In this document: piece by piece, positions 1 through 13,300 of the stretch
How positions within the stretch are numbered: position 1 is the first letter of the stretch
How the letters are laid out: each line of letters begins with the position of its first letter
Source of the DNA: Ampullaceana balthica
Lineage: Eukaryota; Mollusca; Gastropoda; Lymnaeidae
NCBI GenBank assembly: GCA_944989445.1
Contig: CALYLW010000017.1
Location: 816,001 to 880,000 of the forward strand
DNA length: 64,000 bases
Direction of reading: 5' to 3'
The notes under the pieces: generated by a model
What the model was told of the DNA's origin: nothing
Database searches by the model: none
What the model saw: the letters and a program-made list of their open reading frames with translations, nothing else
Position numbers and translations under genes: made by a program

Positions 1-474
1 GTTTTTATTCTTATGTCTATCTGAGGTTTGTATTAATTTATCTTTGTGTTGTATTTCTAAATTAGAATTAATTGCTTTATGTATGATTACTACTTTACTC
101 TTGGTTCTTCTATCCTCTAGTGTTTCAAGGTTTAATGATTTAACTAATGGTATTATTCTTGTCAGTTTTGAACATTCTCCAGTAACGAATCTGGCAGCTC
201 TTTTTTTTTAATTTGTTCTAGTTTATCAATGTTTTCTATGGTGGATGGGTCCCATACAGAAGATGCATATTATAGTACAGGGCTCACCAAAGTTAAGTTG
301 CATTTTAGTTTTATATCTTTATTACATTTGTAAAAGTTTCTTTTTATAAAGCCTCATAGTTTATCATTTATTATGACTTTTAAGTATTTCGCATCTGCAG
401 TTTGGTTTAGTTCTTTTCCATTAATGAAATATTTTGAATGTATTTGTTTCTTTTTCTTTGTTACTCTTATCTTA
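1..474 (-). mobile_element. CR1-like LINE, 3' part of reverse transcriptase ORF (decayed)
   Basis: Read on the minus strand, this stretch encodes the end of a non-LTR retrotransposon ORF2. Recognisable phrases are 'SVWDPSTIENIDKLEQI', 'AARFVTGECSKLTRI' and 'LVKSLNLETLEDRR', typical of the region after the RT fingers and palm in CR1/jockey-type LINEs. Several stops and small shifts show it is dead. It continues in the same orientation at 2382-2690, so the 1.9-kb TIR element between them inserted into it. The clade is inferred from the phrases only. Confidence 0.75.
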
Positions 475-1425
475 GGGGCCGTCCATAAATGACGTCACGC
501 GATTTTTGCCGATTTTTTACCCCCTCCCCCCCTCGTCACGCGTCGTCACAAAAACCTAGACCCCCCCCCTCTAAAAATACGTCACAAATCTTTGAACCCC
601 CCCCCCTTAAAAAACACTTTATTTTCTATTTGAAAATAAGTATGTTTCAAATCACTTTTATTGTCATATAAGTATTTATTATTTATTTAGTGGAGATCTA
701 CATTGTAATACTATCGTAACCCGCGTGAAGCATTTTTTAAAAACGTTTAACCGGCCTTCAGAAAAACGAACTGTGTTAACATCCTTAGATTATATTTTAT
801 TTTAATGCATACAAATTTAAACATTGACTATTAATCATCACGGTTAACGTCTTTGTTTAGAAAAAAAATATTTAAAAATAACATTTTTTAAAATTTATTT
901 TTTTAAAAATCCCTCAATTGACTGACGGGCATCCCGTAAGAAAGAGGTCGGTGAACAGAGGTAAATAACCTCATCTGGGGTCAAAAAGGGAATTCTTCGG
1001 GGGTAATGCAGACTCATTTGGGACATATAACATCCACTACAATCCACTAGATATATTAAAATACGTCATGTGTACGTGTACGCTTGGAACATATGCCCAT
1101 TATTGAACCGGTTCCTTCCAGAAAATGCATTTTTTTTAAATTTGACAACTATGTAGATTTCTTACCTACGTACTATAAGAAGACACCTAAATCTATCCTA
1201 CTTTCATTTATATTGACACGATTGACAATAATCTTAATCCACATGACTTGTCTGTATTAAGTATCCTTTCTGTGATATTTAAAATTAATGCCTTAAAAAC
1301 TGAGCTAAGAAGAAAAGATGTTTTGTGCTCCTCTCGAATTGCGATGTCAAGAATTTGATGCATTCAATAAAGTTAATGAATAGTTGACTAATTTTAAATG
1401 GGCTCATTTACCATTATATCTAGAA

Positions 1426-1613
1426 CAGTGCTTCTCAAACTTTTTAGTATGGCGGACCGGCAGGAATTTTCTCCATTGCACCAGGGAGCGGTGTACTATT
1501 TTCCCTGCACTGACAATTTTTTCGGGTCCTTTTTTTTGAGAACATCTGCGGACCTGCAGCGGATGGCCCACGGACCGGCACCGGTCCGCGGACCACCACT
1601 TTGAGAAGCACTG
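1426..1613. mobile_element. hAT MITE (CAGTGCTTCTCAAA ends)
   Basis: Inverted ends CAGTGCTTCTCAAAC / TTTGAGAAGCACTG are flanked by a perfect 8-bp target duplication ATCTAGAA (1418-1425 and 1614-1621). The interior contains the palindromic run 'cggaccggcaccggtccg'. A sister copy lies at 56128-56294. The short open frame across it is a by-product and not a gene. Confidence 0.92.
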
Positions 1614-2124
1614 ATCTAGAAGACTAGAATGGCCAGGGGCGTTTGACCAAAAACCAATCGAACAATTATATCAAACTTAAAACGTTTTTAATTTTATCAA
1701 ATAGATCCCCCCCCCCTTTTTAAAGAAAAAGGATATTCCGTGTCGTTTTGACTGAAAATATATACACATAATCCTATTCAGATCATTTTTAGACACTTGT
1801 CATGCTTGTAAAACTCACCAGTAGCATTTTTTTTTGGGGGGGGGGAGGGGGATAATGACGCTCCCCAAAATCCCCCGAGTCATGTGAGCAGGACCTAAAG
1901 TCTGGGGGTTGGGGGGGGGGTAACGCACACATAAACTTGTATATTTTGGCCCAAAAAAAATCGACGACTCTTACTCTTGCCATGAGAGAACCAAACGGAG
2001 CTGCGGTTACATCACAAATTCTTTGGTGTCTACATCAAACGACGCAGTGTAACAATTTCATATGTTATCTTGTGGATTCTCAAACTTAAGGATTACAATT
2101 AGATTTAATTTTCGTGTCTTGATA

Positions 2125-2180
2125 GCTTACGCCAACCAGCGTCTGATGGCCTACCGACCGGCACACTGAGAAGCACTGAT
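2125..2180. mobile_element. hAT MITE end fragment
   Basis: The sequence 'gatggcctaccgaccggcacactgagaagcactg' matches the right end of the MITE at 1426-1613. Only this end is recognisable, so it is a truncated relative. Confidence 0.55.
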
Positions 2181-2381
2181 TTAAAAAAAGAAAAGAAAAG
2201 AAAAAGTCATTAAATAAATTGTAAGCGACCAAATATTTCAGTGGAAGTTTTATTTAAAGTTACCCTTTTGATGTGACGTCACATTTCTTCAACCCCCCTC
2301 CCTCTCAGTCGTCACGCATCGTCTCAAAAGTGTGACCCCCTCCCCCCTAGGTGCGTGACGTCATTTATGGAGGGCTCCTTA

Positions 2382-2690
2382 ACAGTTGACACTTTTCTGT
2401 GTGGAAAGACATACTCCAGTTAGTTTCCATTTTATCAATTCATCTAAGTCTCTCTGTAAAATTTTGCTATCTTGCAAATAACCTAACTTTTGTTCCTGTT
2501 GAGGTCTTGTTGAGTAAATCATTTATAAAAATTAAAAAGAGTAAGGGACCTAGCACAGTTCCTTGTGGAACTCCTGGGTTAACCTTTATTGGTGCAGATT
2601 TAGATCCATTAATTATTACAGTTTGCTCCCTGCCCAAAAGGGTTATTTTAAAAGCCATATACAATTTTTTTTAGAATACTTAAATCTTAA
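2382..2690 (-). mobile_element. CR1-like LINE, reverse transcriptase core fragment
   Basis: The minus strand encodes 'GVPQGTVLGPLLFLIFINDL', the conserved RT motif 4 region of CR1/jockey-type LINEs, followed by 'RLFARDSK', where the catalytic YADD/FADD motif is degraded. It joins in orientation and reading order with 1-474 across the inserted TIR element. The 5' end is lost at about 2690. Confidence 0.85.
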
Positions 2691-4027
2691 TTATATAGGG
2701 GCGCAATTTTTCACTGTTGCACGGAGTGCTTCAGAGGCTAAGTCCGGCCTTGGTGCTACACTAGCCAAAGCTATGTGAAATTCACGGATTTTTAAAAATT
2801 CAGTTCATTTAATCAATGATTTGTTACGGAGTCACTTCATAAAAATTATATTTTTATAATATTTAACGAAGTTTTAATTTCAGCAAAACTGCGATGAAAT
2901 CATAATACATTTTAATAGCAACAGGCAACAGTGGTGGAGTTCAAACGTAAAATTGAACCCAAATTGCCTTACCAATATTTTCAGTGAGAGAGTAAGGGGT
3001 GTCAACAACAATCACTAATAACACTATACCATAAATTTAATAATTAGTTTCTGAAATATATAATTATAATCTACTTCTTAGACCATAAAATTAATGATTA
3101 GTGCATTAATTTTTTTTTAAATTTCGGCTCGTGACACAGGCCATTGAAGGTCTAAAGTCTAAGGCCAAAGCACTCTTAAGTCTAAGGACACTAAGTAGTC
3201 TTGCTAAGGACAGGAAAATTATTATTATTGAAAATTAATACAAACGCAATTAAGCCTTTACTTTAACGGTTTTGTTTATTAAATGACTCGCTTAGCCAGG
3301 TCTAGTCTTAGTAATATGAATCAAGAAATTATTGAGTTTAGTTTTGCTTTTCTTTTAATTTTATTTTAAACTTTTAGCTTTTTAAAAGTAATATTTCAAT
3401 ATTTACTCAAATTGAAATTACTGATTAATTAATATACTATTTAATATAGTCTTCTAAATAAATTCTACATTGCTGAAATTGAAATGTGTACAGTACAAAG
3501 GAGTCAAATTAAATGCAATCATATTTATTTTATTTAAATTTTTTTTCCTTCACAGAAAATTAGACACAGATACAAGTAATTACAAGTACAACCATTTAAA
3601 AAAAAATTATAATTTATATTAAATTATATGTTAAGGACAAAGTAGTCATTAACCTTTTGTTGTGACTTATGAGTCTTATGCCAGCCTAGCAATGACAGAT
3701 TCCGCCAAATTAGAACCTTGTTCTGGGTAAGAATTAAGAAGATAAGAAAAATTGCTCAGTGATCAGTTTATTTTAAAAGTATTTTATTTAGACAATTTTC
3801 CAGCAAGTGATTTGTCAAATATTCAATTAATATGCTTTCTGCCTAATAAGTGTCTATGAATGTGAGCAAAAATCCAGACTGTATTATTATAGGCTAATCA
3901 TCGGTCTTTAACTTAGAAGAAAAAGTTAACTTCTATAAGCAAAGCTCTGCCAATCTATTAAAAAGACAACATCAGAATCAGATTTGTTTTTCAGACTAGT
4001 TGTGAGAGGAGAAAGAATAGTTTAGTG
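2691..4027. other. Intergenic, no gene recognised
   Basis: AT-rich sequence without a convincing exon. Around 3130-3230 there is a degenerate run of 'aagtctaagg'-like words. The start at 2695 ('ggggcgcaatttttcac') may be an old transposon end but has no partner. Confidence 0.5.
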
Positions 4028-4742
4028 CAGGGGTGTCCACATTTTTTAAAGATGGCCATATTCCAAGAAGTGAAAGTATGTGATGGTCAGATTGACGTAA
4101 CAAACAAAAATGACATCCATTTAGTTTGAGACTGAATTACGGAGTTATTAATTATATCTATGGGTATTTTTTGTTTGTGACTTGTAAGAGTGATATTTTT
4201 GCGTGGAGAAAAAGAAACAATACATAGCAATTATTAGAAATTAGAAAAAATTGATAAATAATGACAAAGTTTTAGAAAAAGATGTATATTTTATGTTACG
4301 TAATTTACTTTAAATAAAATATGTTGAAATATATTTAGAGCCAAATAGTTCGTGTCAACAGTATATTATATAAAAGCTGTATTAAAATTTTAAGTACACT
4401 GACGCCACATGCTTTTCCTTTTCCAAGTTGGCAAACAAAATTTTGTCCACAATTTTGCCATCGGACGTCATCAATTTTCATAATAGCAATACGCAACTGC
4501 ATCGTCTTTTAGAAACCAATATCCACACATTAGACAATAAAAGGTCATTGATGTTTGTCATTATTTGATGTCATCATATTTATACTAAAAAAGCACATAA
4601 TTTTAGCTTTTCTTATAAAATCAATATAGCTGTTAAAGAACAAATTTGTCAGTCAATTAATTATTTAAGATAAGGCCACGGGCCGATCAAAATTTTAACG
4701 TCAGCAGCATTTGGCCCTCGAGCTGGACTTTGGACACCCCTA
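4028..4742. mobile_element. hAT-type non-autonomous element, 715 bp
   Basis: The ends are CAGGGGTGTCCACA and TTTGGACACCCCTA, a 12-bp inverted pair. The flanks GTTTAGTG and GTTAAGTG form an 8-bp duplication with one mismatch. No transposase coding capacity is visible. The central TA of the duplication fits Buster-type hAT target preference. Confidence 0.85.
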
Positions 4743-4886
4743 GTTAAGTGTGACAATTTTAATACTGAAAAGTGATTTTTTAAGGACATATGATGTTAAC
4801 ACAAATCGTTAAATTAATAATATTGAAATATTTTTAAAGGAAAAGATTTTAATGGCTGTTTATTTTTGTAAAGAAAATAAATGCTA

Positions 4887-6285
4887 CAGTGGGACCCGCT
4901 TAAGGTGACGGCCTTGGGGTATGAAAAATGGCGCCGAGATAACAGATCACCGAGTTAAACGAAAACCAATATGGCGGCAAAATATTAACATGCGCTTGAA
5001 ATTTCTTTATCATTATATACATGATGTGCGTTAATTAGTGATGGGACGATTAATCGGAATCGTATCGGAATATCGGGACCCTAACATTTTCCCACTCTTT
5101 CCTAAGGTTGTTAAGACCGTTTATTTTTAAGGACCGTTTAAATATAATGTAGTGAGGGTGAGACTACAATCAATTTAAATAATTTTAATATAACCCAGGG
5201 TTCCCACTCAGTCGGGAAAAGTTATGACCCGTCGGGAATTTATATATATATACAGTATTTATTTTTTTTGTTGCCGAAGTAAAAGTAAAATGACTTTGAT
5301 TACGTCTCTGTGGTCATGTTTCGATTCAATTTAATTTTTAAAAAAGTTACCAGTTTATAATTGTCTGCGCATGCGTTAAAGGTCAAATTTTTCGCCTCGC
5401 CTCATGGCGCGTGTTTGCAATGCCCGTCGAATCGGCGAATTAAAAAAAATAAATAATATTAATATCGTAATTTTAAGTTTAATGCTTTTGACGTGCAGGA
5501 TATCTGTCACTTGAGACCGCACTTGAATTTCCTCCGTCAATCAAATGATACGTGTAACTTGTAATATAAATAGTAACAAATGACCTATCAGAATTCGACC
5601 TATAACAGTGATGACGTGTATATTATATATCTACTAGAATATTAAGAAAATGGTTTGATTTCACCGTCACGCGCGTTTAGTCACAGTCACGTATCTTACT
5701 GTTAACAAAGCAACAACAAACTTTTAAAAGAATAATAATAATTTTTTATTTAATTATATAAAAACCACTGTCGATTATCGATACAAACCTTTATTTTCGT
5801 TTCTAAAGATATTCGTTTATCTTACAAAATAAAATGATTAATGCATCAGAAAATTAATACAGTTTAATAATAATATAACATGCAAAGCGAAATAATGACG
5901 GATTAAAGACCACTAACGCGATTTTCTAGTACCTCTGGTGATTACATACTCAACAAACGGAATCATATTGAAAGTAAAAACATCCTGTAATTTTTATTGA
6001 AATCTCGTAGAATCACACAATAGCCGGAAGTCTAGAAGAAAGCGAGATGTCAACATTCTTTTGAACTAAAAATGCCAAAGTGCATTGCTAGGCGAACAGA
6101 CGAGGATCGAGCTAATCAACGTTAAGTTGCAAATTTGGCACTCTTTTGTGCTCGAAATGTTAGGGCTTGGCGACTTCAAAAAATCAAATTAACCGATGAA
6201 AAAATGCAAAGACAAAGAGAGAATTTGGAGGTTCAAAAAAAAAGCGTCGACTTAATAGAGCTGTCCAGTTAACCGGGCCCCACTG
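4887..6285. mobile_element. Tigger/pogo-like TA-flanked DNA transposon remnant, 1.4 kb
   Basis: The ends CAGTGGGACCCGCTTAA and TTAACCGGGCCCCACTG are imperfect inverted repeats flanked by TA on both sides. The last 230 bp (about 6054-6285) match the fragment at 8230-8467, which defines a family. No intact transposase frame is seen. Around 5036-5100, 'ttagtgatgggacgattaatcgg' may be a second element nested inside. Confidence 0.7.
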
Positions 6286-8229
6286 TATTTATTTTTTTTA
6301 AGAATTTTAACTTGTTTAATGATTAAAGATTTTCTTTATCTGCAGAGATGGGGAGGAAGTGGGGGTTCAAAATGTTTGGTTCATATTTATCAATATATGA
6401 ATTATATGTATAAAAAGAAAAGAATAATGCTAGTTTCCTCTCTGAATGACTATAAATTATTAAATTACAGAAAAATTAAAGTTAAAAATTTAACACCACC
6501 AACCCAAAAAATAAATACAGATAAAATAAAATAAAACTGTGAGAGACAATTAAAAAAAAATTTGTTTAATTACACATGGCAACATTTTAAGATTAAAAGG
6601 ATTTATACTAGAACCTGGTACACCAATGTAAGAAAAGGTGATAAAACATTTTGTTTAAAGTTAACCACCTTTATTGTCTCTATACATTGTAATCCAAATA
6701 TTTTCGCTTAAAAAGGCAGCAAAATTGAAAATAAATTTTCTTGAAAGCTGCATAAAGAATACTTTTTTCCTCTATTCACAATTTTGTTGTTTTGTGAGTG
6801 GGTATTAAACAAAAGTATAAGTAAACAATTTTGGGAGACCCCTCCACCCCTCCATCCTTTGCACCATTGTGCCGGATATTCAATGCCTCTTTGAATTTCT
6901 TGTGATTTTGCACTGTAAATGCCACATTTGCCCGCACACATTCTTAACACTTTGATAAGGGTTAAAAAATATGTTTCTTTCTGTGCAGAAGTTGATATGC
7001 TAGTAAATATTTTCTTTTCATACTGAAAAGTTTAGGATTGGTCAGTTTTACATTTCAATTGATATTTGTTTGAATGAAGAGATTAATGGTTTTTAAATTA
7101 AGAGCCAATTGTTTTAATACTCTCCAGTGATATTACTAATAAAAACAATGTATATATTGATTTCCTCAGATGTTGTGCTGTCTATTTTGGTATAGCTGCT
7201 GTGACAACATTGGGAGCATTATTTTTTTTTAGGTAACCCATAATAAGATACCTTATAATTTTATTATTAGTCACAGTCTTTTGCTGTAATCAAACAGTTG
7301 TGGTACAAAGGTCAAGGTATAACTGCCTATAAAGATTATTTCCTAACATTAAAATGCAAACTTTTTTTTAACATAACATATCAAACGTAGAAATTGTTGC
7401 AGCCCTTACCTACTTTTAAATATTATTTGATCTATGTTAAACAGAAAGTAGATGAAAAATATTTCCCTTGTAAATGCACAATAGATGAATAAAATTGTTG
7501 AATTTTTTACGTGTATCAACTAGTATTTTAAAACTCGTATTTATGACAATAAACACTCCTACAAGTTATGATGGATTAATATTTAATAATAAACCTTAAA
7601 GACCCATGAAATGTAAAAAAATTATTAACAGAACCTCAGATTAAGAACTTCCACTCTAGTTAATAATAAAAGTGGAGAATATCTAATAAAAAGGGAATCA
7701 TTATATTAAGAGCCTCAAGCATATTTTATTAAAGAGGCAAATAAGGAATTACGGGTTGTATTGTTTACCTCCGTCTCCCGGTTAACTATGACCGGGGAGA
7801 TATAAATTGTAATATGGTAAAATAATTGTTTTGTTTAAATCTTTATGTTTGCAATTCTATAATCTCCCGGGTTCGAGGTTGTGGGAGTTGGTAACCCTAG
7901 CGAGGAGTGTTACTATTCAGTGCAAGAGAGCTGAAAACATGCGGGTTGTGACGTCACATGTTCTTTGAAGTCACCATCAGACGGCGCGAGGTGAAAATTA
8001 AATCATTGATACACTCTCTTAGTTGCTTTTTGCCCGTGATGTCATACAAAACAAGCCCCCGCTTCCCTCTGCGTGTCTTCGTTCTCGACACACGCTGCGT
8101 GACCCAGTTCTTCTACACATGCCCAGCACGGCCTAAATGGGGACAAAGCGTGTTTTCGCTCGCGTCGTTGGCTGGCTGTTAGTAATAGTGCAGTTGAACC
8201 TGCAAAAATACGGTAGTGAGATGGTGAAG
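6286..8229. other. Intergenic, no gene recognised
   Basis: AT-rich sequence. A more GC-balanced patch at 7760-8190 contains a CCGG-rich near-palindrome (7775-7800) and probably belongs to another repeat, but no ends or protein similarity were recognised. Confidence 0.45.
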
Positions 8230-8467
8230 TGGCATCGATAACATATTCAAAAGCTGGTGATTGGTCATGGGGATCGAGATAACCAATGTAAGTGGCAAAT
8301 TTGGCCCTCTTTTTATGCTCGAGGTATTAGAGTTCGGCGACTTAAAAGAATCGAATTAACCGATGAGAAAATGTTAACACAAAGAGAGAATTTGGCGGTT
8401 CCAATAAAAAACATAGACTTAATAGGGTTGGCGAGTTAACCAGGCTCGAGTTAAGTGGGTTCTACTG
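8230..8467. mobile_element. Tigger/pogo-like element, right-end fragment
   Basis: This segment matches the right part of the element ending at 6285 (shared words 'gcaaatttgg', 'aattaaccgatga', 'aaagagagaatttgg'). It ends in GGGTTCTACTG|TA, equivalent to that element's right terminus. The left half is not recognised. Confidence 0.65.
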
Positions 8468-10310
8468 TATTATCCTTATGAAAAACTCTAAAACTGCTGC
8501 GCTGCATCGGAGAAATAGCTGCTTGGCCGCACAGCTTAGAGGGAAATTTTCTCTAGGTATAAAATTCCTTTTCAAAAAAATTACTTTTGTCAATTCAACC
8601 TATTTCGGAGATATTTTTCTCTTACACATTAAAGGCTATGGGAGTTATGTTGAAATATGTCTCAAGTATTCATCAATAGCATTTAAGGATCAGTGTTAAA
8701 ATGATACTTTATGCAACCTCATGGATGAGCAGACAATGTATGTCAAGCTGCAGTACTTTTATGTGAATTTGCCAACTTAATATGGATATCTTTATTAGTT
8801 AAATGTGGGAAAATGTCTGATTTACTGATTTCCTAAGTGTGTAAACATGAATTTTAAAAAAAAGTTTGATCAATGGTTGAAATGTTCTAATTTATTATAT
8901 TAGACCTATTCCTTATTTTGATCTTCCATGCACATTCACTATAAAAGTTAGAAGCCATGTAACTTATTAAAACAGCAATGATATCCTAAGCTGTTCACAA
9001 TGCAGATCAAATTTGATTATTGGTATATTACTGTACATTAACTATACATACCAGCTTGTATGATTAACAAATACTTTGTATGGGACTTCATTTTTCAAAG
9101 ATGTAAGGCCATACAAGATTCTGTTCTGTTTTTCTAAAGATTAGGACAATTAATATTTCTACAAAATCAAGTGATTAAATGCTATGCACATCTTCACTGG
9201 CTAGGCAAAAAATGATACACAGCTGAAACCCTATCATTAAGTTTAAATAGTTTTTGATCGGCAGCCTAAGATTGTTCAGCTATATAAATTTAGAAAATAA
9301 ACACTTCAGTACTTTGTTGAGAACTAAACCAAGATAGCTAATCACTTTCTGGAAATTTTTATTTAAAAAAAAATTCAGTAGCACTTGATATCCACATAGC
9401 ATCAATGGTAGAAAAAACAAAATTAAAATACACATGTATTCATCTAAATTTCCCCTCAGTATATAGAAAAATGTATCTGTAAATTAAAGGTAAACTTAAT
9501 AAATTTGTCAGGATATGCTGATTTATTTAGTTTCATTAATTTAAAACAGGAACCTGTAATACTTCAGGTAGCGTAACATTAACTAAAGAATATGTTTAAT
9601 TAATAACAATTGCTTTCAAATTCATCATTTAAGTCAACTGACAAAAATCCCACTTAAATTTTTGTAAAATTAAAAATTGCTATTTATTCTCATAAAAACA
9701 TGCTATAAATTGTGCCATGGGGTGATTTTTTTTGGTGGAAATTTGGAAATCAAGAAGGCAAAGTTTTCATGTATTCATAGGATTGATAATTAAACTTAAA
9801 CTATGAAAGATTTGTAAATTACACTTTAAAAAGAAAAAAGTTCCTTTACTTCTCTGAGGCTAGGATGTAATTGACACCATGTAAGGGATTAATTGAGACT
9901 TAGTTGTCTTAGGTTGACAAATTATAATGAAGGCCATTCATTTTAAAAATGACATCCATGTATTTATGAGTTTGTGAAATAATATCTTGAAACAAGATTA
10001 CTCCAACGAATACATGAAAATTAATTGGAAAGAAAAATTTCTGCCATAGTAACACTTTTGAGTTTTAACACAGTTTTTTTGTTTGTAACCTAATACTAAG
10101 AATCATCTAAAATCATTGTCACATATTTTGCCTCACATTTTTGTGAGTTTTAGCTTGATATCCCATGAAACTGTATAAGTATAACTTGCAGCTGTTGAGT
10201 AAATTTTATATTTTACCAAGGATGTTATGGCTGCATTTTTAAGGAATTGAAATTTAATTTTAAAAATAGTTGTGGATAATTTTTAAATATGTAGCCGTGT
10301 GGTCGTGACT
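8468..10310. other. 5' flank of the dehydrogenase gene, nothing else recognised
   Basis: AT-rich, low-complexity-leaning sequence with no exon, transposon end or RNA gene that I can support. It may contain upstream control sequence for the gene starting at 10363. Confidence 0.5.
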
Positions 10311-10324
10311 ATGTATATATATAT
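10311..10324 (+). promoter_or_regulatory. Possible TATA element of the dehydrogenase gene
   Basis: A run 'tgtatatatatatag' lies about 40-50 bp upstream of the predicted start codon at 10363. The position suits a core promoter with a very short 5' UTR, but the run is also a simple TA repeat, so this is weak. Confidence 0.3.
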
Positions 10325-10362
10325 AGCCGGTAGGTAGTTCACACGCAACACAGACAAGTAAA

Positions 10363-13300
10363 ATGGAATTCAGGTAAGCTGAGGACTATAGTTGGTATAG
10401 TGTTTATTTGGTTCTCTTCAAAGGTTCACACAGTAGCATATGAATACGTAAATTGGATACAGGAACTACAGTGTACAGTCCTACATTCTACTACAGCCCT
10501 ACTCCTATCTCTCTACTCCCTAGGCGCCGGATCACTCTCGGACACTGCCACAAATATTTCCAGTTTTTTATTTAAAAAAAAAGAATGAATTTTAGTTGTA
10601 TCTATTAATACTTAAGGGCATTTCTTTCAATAGACAATATATCAAAGGCCCAACTTACAAAGGTAAAGAGAAGCTGAATGGAAAGACTGTCATTATAACA
10701 GGGGCTAACACTGGGATAGGGAAAGAGACGGCTAAAGACCTCGCAAGAAGAGGTAACATATCAAAATGGATTTTAATTTTAATTCATTTAGCAACACAAA
10801 ATAAAATTTCACTACATGTATTTAAATTATTCTAACCTGTATTAGTATCTTATTTTGACAGCCAGTCAAAGCTGTTATACTTGGTGTGGTTGTTACTCCA
10901 TAGTATGAATTTCTGGAACCACAGGCTAGAGCTGTATAAGAGTGATAGGCTACCCCAAAGGGGTACAATTGCTGCCCAGTCTGAGGCACTCAATTCCCCC
11001 ATTAAAAACATCTTTATTTTAAAACTGTATCTGATGCAGAAAAAATATCTGTCTTAATTCAAATCAATGGAAATTTCTTTGAAACTTGACCATGAAGCAC
11101 CACCATATATATATATATATATTAGGTCTGCGGAAATTAACGATTGGTACTGCAATTCCATGATAAACATATCTAGCTAGTAAAACCATTCTCTGTGGCT
11201 AATGGTATCAAGCAAGGCTGTGTTGTGGTACACACTTTTAAGCTTCATGTTTTCCACCATGTAAACTAATGTATACTGAGGTGAAAATTGAATTGATATT
11301 AAATATTGAACTGGCTGTAAGCCATTTGACCTTAAAATTAAAATGCAATATGCCAAAACCAACGCCCTAAGCATCATCATCAAGTACACTTTTACTGTCG
11401 ATGATTGTAACATTAAAATGTTTATCAATGTTGTAAATGTCTCATTAGCCTGCTCAGTCTTTGTTATCAAAATAACACGAACATTGCAAACCAGCCAGCT
11501 TCATGAACACCTTAAGTTGAACCCCATTTTCACGTACGTATATAGTGAAAAACTAGATGTGGTAAATAGCATCTCTCATCTTGGTACCACACTGTTACAA
11601 TATTAATCTTCATGTGGGAAAATGGCTATGACTGTATGGACAAAGAGGATTATCAGCATTTAAACCTGAAGGCAAAATATAATTATTTAAGGTAGCTGTG
11701 CTCATGAAATGTAGATGGTCTGTCTGTCCCATCTGAAAATTTAACCAATTAATTATTGCAAGCCTTAGAATGGAAGACATTTTGCTAGTGAGCAGAAGAA
11801 ATGTTTTAAAGGCAGCCTTAAAGTTAAAAACTTCATGAAAACCATTCAGCACTGACCTGGGCACATTGGAAGAATTGGAAAAATATCAATCATCATCACA
11901 TTCCTTTTACTTAAAAAATCTTATAACATGAATACAACAAATCAGCACCTGCAGAAAATGCACTGGCTGCAAGATTTCCTTTCTGACTTTGTCTTATCAG
12001 TTTTATGAGCACCCACGGCCAAAAAATAATTTGATGATTAAACTGGCCATGAACAATTTAGACTAACATAACCTTTTTAAGGAAAATATATTTTTATGCT
12101 GAATATTGAATTGAATAACCAATTGAATTAGAAGTTTCTTAAATTTGTTAACCTTCATTTAAAAGATGAAGAGTAAATTATTTGTTTACAGGTGGCAGAA
12201 TCATTCTCGCCTGCCGCGACGTAGAGAGGGCAAAACAAGCAAAGGATGAAATAGTGCAAGAAACAAACAACAATAATGTAGTTGTTTACCAGCTGGACCT
12301 TGCTTCCTTGGACTCAATCAGAGAATTTAGTAAAAAATTTAATGAAAGTAAGTTTTTAAAATTAGATATGGTTTCAGTAGTCAAAGTCTAAAGCACCAAT
12401 GTTGACAATTTTTTAAAAGCAATTTATCACCCACCTCAAAGTTCTGGGTAATAACATTTTTTAAAATAAAGATTAGCAGGAGCACAGGCTGTATTTCAAT
12501 GTAGAATGCACAATTAATTTCATAAGTGTTTTATGAAAGAATGTGTTTAAATTAGGGCTGCGGAAATTAACGATTAATTTCTCGATTAATCGTTAACAAT
12601 TTTTAACTATTGATTTTTTTTTAAAGTTTAATCGACCCACCACTTACTGGAAGTCAAAAAGTAAAATATTTCGGCCAATAAATATAAACTAATTTCTGGA
12701 CGATTACATGAACATTTTGGTTTTAAACTGACTGACGTGAATGTTCAAAATGTTGATAAAGGTTATCGTGTCCATTGAGAGAAATTGTTTGCCTACCATG
12801 CAATGTTTCCTCTAAGTCTAGGCTTCGTTGGTCCGTGGGCAAAGTTAAAAAAACTTGTGTGCAAAGTTGCACAACGTCCATTTTTGTGTGCGATATTTGA
12901 CAAAATTTGCTGCGTGGTAGTGGTGATTCTAAACTCCTGCGGGGCATCGGTCAAATATCTGCGCTCCCGCGCTGCTTAAATATAGGGACCATTGCTACCA
13001 TGGTTCTAACACTTCGCTTACATATCACCTGCAAAACAAACATCCACTACAGTATCAGAAACTTCAGCCTAGACAATCTAAAGCCATGTGAAAGATTGTT
13101 GAGCTCGGCTGGTTATAATGTCAATAAGACCAGCTCATCACTTGAACCAAATAATGTGAATGTTTGCGCTGTTGGTTAAAAGATGTCATATTAAGAAGAC
13201 ATTCCAGTGTTATATCGATTTTCGACAAGTACGTTAAATAAATGTTACTTATGACAACATAAATTTCAATTTTTGGCTTTAATCGAAATTAACGATTAAT

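Larger units (their letters stand above)
475..2378. mobile_element. 1.9-kb TIR DNA transposon (GGGGCCGTCC family), non-autonomous
   Basis: The left end starts GGGGCCGTCCATAAATGACG and the right end is its imperfect inverse, finishing GGAGGGCTCC. Both flanks show the 3-bp direct repeat TTA (472-474 and 2379-2381). The insertion splits a LINE. No transposase frame is visible inside. Subterminal C- and G-rich runs match those in the three short relatives at 26638, 29826 and 61345. A 3-bp duplication with G-rich ends is compatible with PIF/Harbinger, but the family is inferred. A hAT MITE is nested at 1426-1613. Confidence 0.8.
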